From Pararhodobacter sp. (GTDB lineage Bacteria; Pseudomonadota; Alphaproteobacteria; Rhodobacterales; Rhodobacteraceae), in NCBI RefSeq assembly GCF_034676545.1, contig NZ_JAUCBZ010000011.1, positions 107,300-171,299 of the forward strand: 64,000 nucleotides of DNA, read 5' to 3'. A program made the translations under genes and the position numbers. Positions within the stretch are counted from its first letter, which is position 1, and each line of letters opens with the position of its first letter. The notes under the pieces are model-generated. The model searched no databases and had not been told where the DNA came from. It was given only the letters and a program-made list of their open reading frames with translations. This document shows, piece after piece, positions 60,069 to 64,000 of the stretch.

Positions 60069-60749
60069 TCAGTGCGCTCCTGTATCTGGGGTCAATCCAT
60101 GGGCGGCGGCAAACTTATGATGGGACGCCCTTGGCCCCGCCAAGACCATGGCCGATCCTTCAGGCAACGGCGTTCCGTCCCACGGGTTTATCTCGGCGTT
60201 GAAGGCGCTGCGCACACCGATGAGGGTCAGGTCGCCGGGCCACTCCACATTGTTCGAAGGAGGTGCCTTCGCCAAACTATGTTGGGCAATCACCCTGTCC
60301 GCATCCAACTGGTACAAAACCGTGAACGGAACATGCGCCATGTGTTTGACAAGCCACGCATGTGCCATGCCGCAAATGAACTCATCGACGACAGAGGAAA
60401 AGAGCACGTAGCGCACAAAGGCGATTGCCGTGATGATCGCCGTAAGCTGAAGCAACAACCCGCTGGCCGTTTCCTTGATCCCGAAGGCCCCAACCACAAC
60501 AGTGGCAACCACCGAGGCCAGACCAACGGAACCGGTAATCATCAAGATCACAAGGATACGTCTGCGCTCCGGTGTTTGGAGGATCAGTTCGGATTCAGAC
60601 GTGGTGAACCCCGTGCCGCTAAGTGCCGACATGGCCTGAACTCTGGCAACGTCGCGTGAAATGCCCGTGTGTTCTAGAAACACAGCCGCGACCCGCACGA
60701 TCGTGGACGAGATCGTGAACAGGATAACGATGGAAAGTGCTGCGCCCAA
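60069..60749 (-). CDS. Membrane protein with TrkA-C-like (RCK_C) domain
   Basis: A 226-aa protein from a TTG at 60749. About three hydrophobic segments (LSIVILFTISSTIVRVAAVFL, ILVILMITGSVGLASVVATVVV, LLLQLTAIITAIAFVRYVLF) flank a conserved SALSGTGFTTSESELI stretch. The soluble C-terminus (LTLIGVRSAFNAEINPWDGTPLPEGSAMVLAG) looks like an RCK C-terminal ligand domain. Such proteins are linked to potassium channels or exporters. Probably co-transcribed with the CorA-like gene three bases downstream. Confidence 0.75.
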   Translation of the reverse strand: MGAALSIVILFTISSTIVRVAAVFLEHTGISRDVARVQAMSALSGTGFTTSESELILQTPERRRILVILMITGSVGLASVVATVVVGAFGIKETASGLLLQLTAIITAIAFVRYVLFSSVVDEFICGMAHAWLVKHMAHVPFTVLYQLDADRVIAQHSLAKAPPSNNVEWPGDLTLIGVRSAFNAEINPWDGTPLPEGSAMVLAGPRASHHKFAAAHGLTPDTGAH

Positions 60750-60831
60750 ATCTTTTTCCCACGCTTGAGCGGGATCAGAAGCCCCGCAAAATCACCAACT
60801 TAACAACTCCAACTATCGTAAAGGAAAACCC

Positions 60832-61278
60832 ATGATCGACAAGAACCACTTGCGCAACACGATGCTGGCCCTGACAGAGGCCGAACTTGAGCAAGCCCAT
60901 AAAACCTATGAGCGATTTCTCAGCGCCGCGCGGCTGGATCGCACGGAGCCGATTGAAAATGACGAACAGGGCCAAGCAGAAACCGCCGCCGATCTTGCTG
61001 AGGCGTTCGATGACCGCGAGCATCAAGTGGAAGCCAAAATCTCAGCGTTGAACGTGCTTGATTTCGGACCGAAAACCGAAGTGGCGCCGGGCGCAGCAGT
61101 GCGGATCGGGGATCGCTATCTGGTCATTGGCGTCTCGACAGGAGAGTTTTCATGTCAGGGGCAGAAATTTATCGGTGTCTCACAAGCGGCGCCAATCTAC
61201 GAGGCCCTGGAAGGCAAGAGAGCCGGTGAATTCTGTGAGTTCCGCGGCCGCAAGCTGAAGGTCACTGAGGTCTACTGA
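60832..61278 (+). CDS. GreA/GreB-like C-terminal domain protein
   Basis: A 148-aa protein. An N-terminal helical region (RNTMLALTEAELEQAHKTYERFL, then an acidic NDEQGQAETAADLAEAF) precedes a FKBP-like domain of the GreA/GreB/Rnk type (VAPGAAVRIGDRYLVIGVSTGEFSC ... GVSQAAPIYEALEGKRAGEF). It probably binds RNA polymerase near the secondary channel and tunes transcription under stress. GTAAAGGAAAAC precedes ATG 60832. It lacks the full-length Gre coiled coil, so cleavage-factor activity is uncertain. Confidence 0.82.
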   Translation: MIDKNHLRNTMLALTEAELEQAHKTYERFLSAARLDRTEPIENDEQGQAETAADLAEAFDDREHQVEAKISALNVLDFGPKTEVAPGAAVRIGDRYLVIGVSTGEFSCQGQKFIGVSQAAPIYEALEGKRAGEFCEFRGRKLKVTEVY

Positions 61279-61294
61279 CAATCGGGAGCTGACG

Positions 61295-61876
61295 ATGAGT
61301 ACTCTTCGCCCAGATGGACGCCCGCGCATTCCGCCCAATCAGGTGGTAACTCAGAAATTCCCGGTAATGACGGCGGGTACGCCCAAGACGGCCGACAAGG
61401 AAACATGGTCACTAACCCTCGACGGTGACGTCGAACAGGCGATCACACTGGATTGGGCGGGCTTTCAGGCCCTCCCACAGCGCGAATTCAGCGCCGATCT
61501 GCACTGCGTGACCAGATGGTCCAAACTGGGCACACTTTGGCGCGGGGTGGCAGTTTCTGTACTGGCCGATCTTGTTCGCCCAGTAGCTGATCCGGTTTAT
61601 GTTCAGGCGCGTGCGGACGGCAATTACACCGCGAACCTGCGTTTGGTCGATATGTTAAGTGACAAAGCCTTTGTGGCCACAGAATTCGACGGTAAACCGC
61701 TGAGCGTAGAACATGGTGGCCCGGCACGACTGGTGGTGCCGGACCTATATCTGTGGAAAAGCGCCAAGTGGCTTCGTGGCCTCCATTTCAGTCCCTATGA
61801 CTACAAGGGCTTTTGGGAAAAGCTGGGGTATCATAACTACGGTGATCCCTGGAAAGAACAAAGGTACAGAGGATGA
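61295..61876 (+). CDS. Sulfite oxidase/YedY-like molybdopterin domain protein
   Basis: A 193-aa oxidoreductase with the molybdopterin domain of the sulfite oxidase superfamily. The Mo-ligand Cys lies in SADLHCVTRWSKLGTLWRGV; further conserved residues are VEHGGPARLVVPDLYLWKSAKWLRGL and the terminal WEKLGYHNYGDPWKEQR. No signal peptide, so cytosolic. The substrate is unknown. It is shorter than MsrP of this window and of a different branch. The stop overlaps the glycosylase fragment start. Confidence 0.85.
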   Translation: MSTLRPDGRPRIPPNQVVTQKFPVMTAGTPKTADKETWSLTLDGDVEQAITLDWAGFQALPQREFSADLHCVTRWSKLGTLWRGVAVSVLADLVRPVADPVYVQARADGNYTANLRLVDMLSDKAFVATEFDGKPLSVEHGGPARLVVPDLYLWKSAKWLRGLHFSPYDYKGFWEKLGYHNYGDPWKEQRYRG

Positions 61877-62217
61877 GTGCTGGCGAGCCGGCGATAGCAC
61901 AGGAAATACGGCCCTGCCGTATGTGCGCAGCAGATTTCGCAGCCACTGCCACAAGGCACGAACCCCGGCCAGTCGTCTGGCTGCGGCAACGCGCACGGAT
62001 TCTGATTGTTGGGCAGGCGCCTGGCTTGCGCGTGCACGAATCCGGCATCCCCTTCGATGACCGCTCGGGCGACCGGTTGCGTGAGTGGTTGGGGGTTACG
62101 CGCGATGAATTCTATGATCGCGACCGGATCAGTATCCTACCCATGGCATTTTGCCGAGGATATTTCGAGAAGGTGAATTGGAAGAGCCAGGAAGTAACCG
62201 CGCTGTGCGGTGAATGA
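61873..62217 (+). pseudogene. Truncated uracil-DNA glycosylase-family protein
   Basis: The N-terminal half of a COG1573-type uracil-DNA glycosylase: Cys pair CRMCAADF, active-site region ILIVGQAPGLRVHESGIPFDD and ILPMAFC. After ILPMAFC (about 62157) the expected FPGYDAKGxDLPP continuation is replaced by an unrelated RGYFEKVNWKSQ tail that ends at 62217. At about 114 residues it is roughly half the family length. The break coincides with the change to msrQ-side chromosomal DNA, so it likely marks the right edge of the acquired segment. Confidence 0.78.
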
Positions 62218-62220
62218 AGA

Positions 62221-62244
62221 AAGCGGCCCCCGAAGGGGCCGCTT
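62221..62244 (-). terminator. Intrinsic terminator of the msrP-msrQ operon
   Basis: Perfect 10-base stem AAGCGGCCCC / GGGGCCGCTT. Read leftward it has a TTCG tetraloop and is followed by TTTCTTC. This fits rho-independent termination of the leftward msrP-msrQ transcript. Confidence 0.75.
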
Positions 62245-62378
62245 CGCGTCAAAGGAAGAGCTTGACTGGGTTTTCCGCATGCATGTTTTTGCGGGGCGGG
62301 GGCGCCTTCGCAGCTGCAGAAAGAAAATTTCGCAAATCACCCGATTCAACGAAATCTTCCTGCGCCCCTGCCGCAGGG

Positions 62379-62984
62379 TCAGCCCCCCAGACGCCGCACC
62401 AGGGGGCGGAATCGCAGCGCCATCAGCACCGCAAAGCCCGCCGCCCACAGCCATCCCTCGGTCGAGATCACCTTCATTTGCCACAGGTAATGCACCACCC
62501 CCAGCCCCACCGCCGGATAGACCAGCCAGTGCAGCCGCCGCCAGTTGGCGCGCAGCCGGCGCACCGCCGCATCGTTCGAGGTGATCGCCAGCGGCACCAG
62601 CAGAAGAAACCCGCTGATGCCGAACAGAAGATAGGGGCGCTTGACCAGATCGGCCGCCGCCTGCGCCCAGAGCATGCCCATATCCAGCACGACCCAGGCC
62701 GCCAGATGCGCGGCCACATAGAAGAACCCCACCAGCCCCAGCGCCCGGCGATAGCGGATCAGGTTCACCCCCGCGAAGCGCCGCAGCGGCGTGACCATCA
62801 GCCCACCCAGCAGGAACCACAGCGCGATCTTGCCCAGACGGTGCTCGATGTCCTTGACCGGATCGACGCTCAGCCCGCCCTGCAGCCCCAGCCACAGGAT
62901 CCACGCCAGCGGCAGCAGCCCCAGCACATAGACCGCGCCCGGCGGCAGTCGGCGCAGCGCGCCATTCATCGTCGCGGCCAGCAT
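62379..62984 (-). CDS. msrQ: Heme-binding membrane subunit MsrQ (YedZ)
   Basis: A 201-aa inner-membrane b-type cytochrome that passes electrons from the quinone pool or flavin reductase to MsrP. Six hydrophobic helices; heme-ligand histidines appear in IEHRLGKIALWFLLGG, YVAAHLAAWVVLDMG and LHWLVYPAVGLGVVHYLWQ. The ATG overlaps the msrP stop by one base. The 134-base stretch between its stop and the terminator holds only a small GC-rich hairpin (CCCTGC/GCAGGG). Confidence 0.94.
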   Translation of the reverse strand: MLAATMNGALRRLPPGAVYVLGLLPLAWILWLGLQGGLSVDPVKDIEHRLGKIALWFLLGGLMVTPLRRFAGVNLIRYRRALGLVGFFYVAAHLAAWVVLDMGMLWAQAAADLVKRPYLLFGISGFLLLVPLAITSNDAAVRRLRANWRRLHWLVYPAVGLGVVHYLWQMKVISTEGWLWAAGFAVLMALRFRPLVRRLGG

Positions 62985-63910
62985 CAGTAGTTCCGCGCCA
63001 GATCCATCCCGGCATACAGCCCGGCGACCTGTTCTTCATAGCCGTTGAACTTCAGCGTCGGTTCGCGCCCGGCAAAAATGCCCGCGCCCACCCGCCGCTC
63101 GCTGGCCTGCGACCAGCGGGGATGGTCGACCTCGGGGTTCACATTGGCGTAAAACCCGTATTCGCGCGGTTGCAGCTGGTTCCATGTGGTGGGCGGCTGT
63201 TTTTCCGTCAGGGTGATGCGCACGATCGACTTGATCGACTTGAAGCCATATTTCCACGGCACCACCAGACGCAGCGGCGCGCCGTTCTGCTTGGGCAGCG
63301 CCTCGCCATAAAGCCCGCTGGCCAGAATCGTCAGCGGATGCATCGCCTCGTCCAGCCGCAGCCCCTCGACATAGGGCCAGTCGATGCCACCCGCGCGCTG
63401 GCCGGGCATTTCCTCGGGGCGGTGCAGCGTCTGGAAGGCCACGTATTTCGCCCCGGGCTGCACCCCCGCCCGCGCCAGCAGGCTGGCCAGCGTGAAGCCG
63501 ATCCAGGGCACCACCATCGCCCAGGCCTCGACACAGCGAAACCGATAGATCCGCTCTTCCAGCGTGGCATGGGACAGAATGTCCTCCAGCGCATAGCTGC
63601 CGGGCCGGTCCACCAGACCGTCGATCTGCACTGCCCAGGGGTCGATGGTCATCTGGCCCGCATGTTTCGCCGGGTCCGACTTGTCCCAGCCGAATTCGTA
63701 GAAATTGTTGTAGCTGGTGATCTCTTCCAGCGTATTGGGCGCCGCATCGGTCGAATAGGCCGAGGCCGCCCCCACCATCCGCGCCCGCGCGGGCCCCGCC
63801 GCCAAGGCCAGCGCCGCGCCCGCCCCCGCGATCAGGGCCCGCCGGTTCAGCCAGTGGGCCCGGGGCGTGACATCGGCCCAGTTCAGTTGCGTTTTCGTCC
63901 CGTTGCGCAT
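62984..63910 (-). CDS. msrP: Periplasmic methionine sulfoxide reductase MsrP (YedY)
   Basis: A 308-aa molybdoenzyme that repairs methionine sulfoxide in periplasmic proteins. ATG 63910 is preceded by GGAGGTCGCC; the longer frame is unlikely. A twin-arginine leader ([19 protein letters not shown]) targets it folded to the periplasm. The Mo-ligand Cys is in [18 protein letters not shown], and the C-terminal [15 protein letters not shown] is family-typical. With msrQ it forms an ordinary chromosomal operon, more GC-rich than the DNA to its left. Confidence 0.95.
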   Translation of the reverse strand: MRNGTKTQLNWADVTPRAHWLNRRALIAGAGAALALAAGPARARMVGAASAYSTDAAPNTLEEITSYNNFYEFGWDKSDPAKHAGQMTIDPWAVQIDGLVDRPGSYALEDILSHATLEERIYRFRCVEAWAMVVPWIGFTLASLLARAGVQPGAKYVAFQTLHRPEEMPGQRAGGIDWPYVEGLRLDEAMHPLTILASGLYGEALPKQNGAPLRLVVPWKYGFKSIKSIVRITLTEKQPPTTWNQLQPREYGFYANVNPEVDHPRWSQASERRVGAGIFAGREPTLKFNGYEEQVAGLYAGMDLARNY

Positions 63911-64000
63911 GGCGACCTCCGCGTGTTGCATCGACTATAGAAAGCAATACGTAACGCGCGCCCCCGAATGCACAGCGGGTCGCGACATTGTTACCTCTCA

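Noticed and set aside
59112..60659. 515-aa plus-strand open frame across the CorA-like gene
   Set aside because: Cuts across two genes with clear membrane and family motifs on the other strand; the sequence is His/Arg/Asp-rich and unlike a protein family.

Overview
The window looks like DNA from a high-GC alphaproteobacterium, most likely of the Rhodobacteraceae (Paracoccus/Rhodobacter-like). This rests on codon and base composition, the VirB/VirD4-type transfer genes, and the msrP-msrQ pair at the right end. It reads as a mobile, mosaic accessory region (conjugative element or integrated plasmid) meeting what looks like ordinary chromosomal DNA near 62.2 kb. I see no integrase, replication initiator, rRNA or tRNA in it.

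Layout. (1) 0-6.2 kb: a partial type IV secretion locus (VirB4, VirB3, VirB2, a VirB1-like transglycosylase and a small partner, all leftward), a divergent pair of small secreted proteins, and an HTH protein. (2) 6.6-12.4 kb: a metal and envelope cassette (MerR regulator, zinc/cadmium P-type ATPase, methyltransferase-like membrane protein, LspA, DsbB, DsbA-like, MntR) ending in a truncated mntH. (3) 12.4-18.5 kb: a complete Tn3-family transposon with perfect 38-bp ends, abutting an IS66 element that has lost its left end. (4) 18.7-42.2 kb: a full conjugation module. It holds a ParA/VirC1-like ATPase with a ribbon-helix-helix partner, a transfer-origin-like region, MobC, a VirD2-like relaxase, VirD4, then (after a cargo cassette) VirB6, B11, B10, B9, B8, B5, a VirB5-like/transglycosylase hybrid, a lipoprotein, B4, B3, B2 and B1. 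Between VirD4 and VirB6 sits a three-gene cassette: HTH regulator, 1032-aa N6-adenine DNA methyltransferase and PD-(D/E)XK nuclease-like protein. (5) 42.4-46.4 kb: a decaying stretch with a frameshifted tag gene and a gene split by an IS1380-type remnant. (6) 46.4-62.2 kb: a redox-stress and repair block with MsrB, two MsrA, SelO, RclA-like and RclC-like proteins, AhpD-like, glutaredoxin-GNAT fusion, Nfo-like nuclease, ion transporters and a truncated uracil-DNA glycosylase. (7) 62.2-64 kb: msrQ-msrP with its own terminator.

The most unusual structure is not a gene. Between parA and mobC, positions 20511-20846 split into 48 consecutive 7-bp units, every one beginning with CA or CG, with the other five bases variable. 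Four more units lie just upstream after a one-base slip. It is followed by nested hairpins and a 53-bp interrupted palindrome. A 7-bp period cannot come from codons, and it lies beside a ParA/ribbon-helix-helix pair. I infer a candidate centromere-like or relaxosome-loading site, formally similar to the heptad sites bound by the omega protein of plasmid pSM19035. The second candidate system is the HTH-methyltransferase-nuclease cassette with its ATCCGGGG-type operator, which looks like a restriction or phage-defence module carried inside the transfer region.
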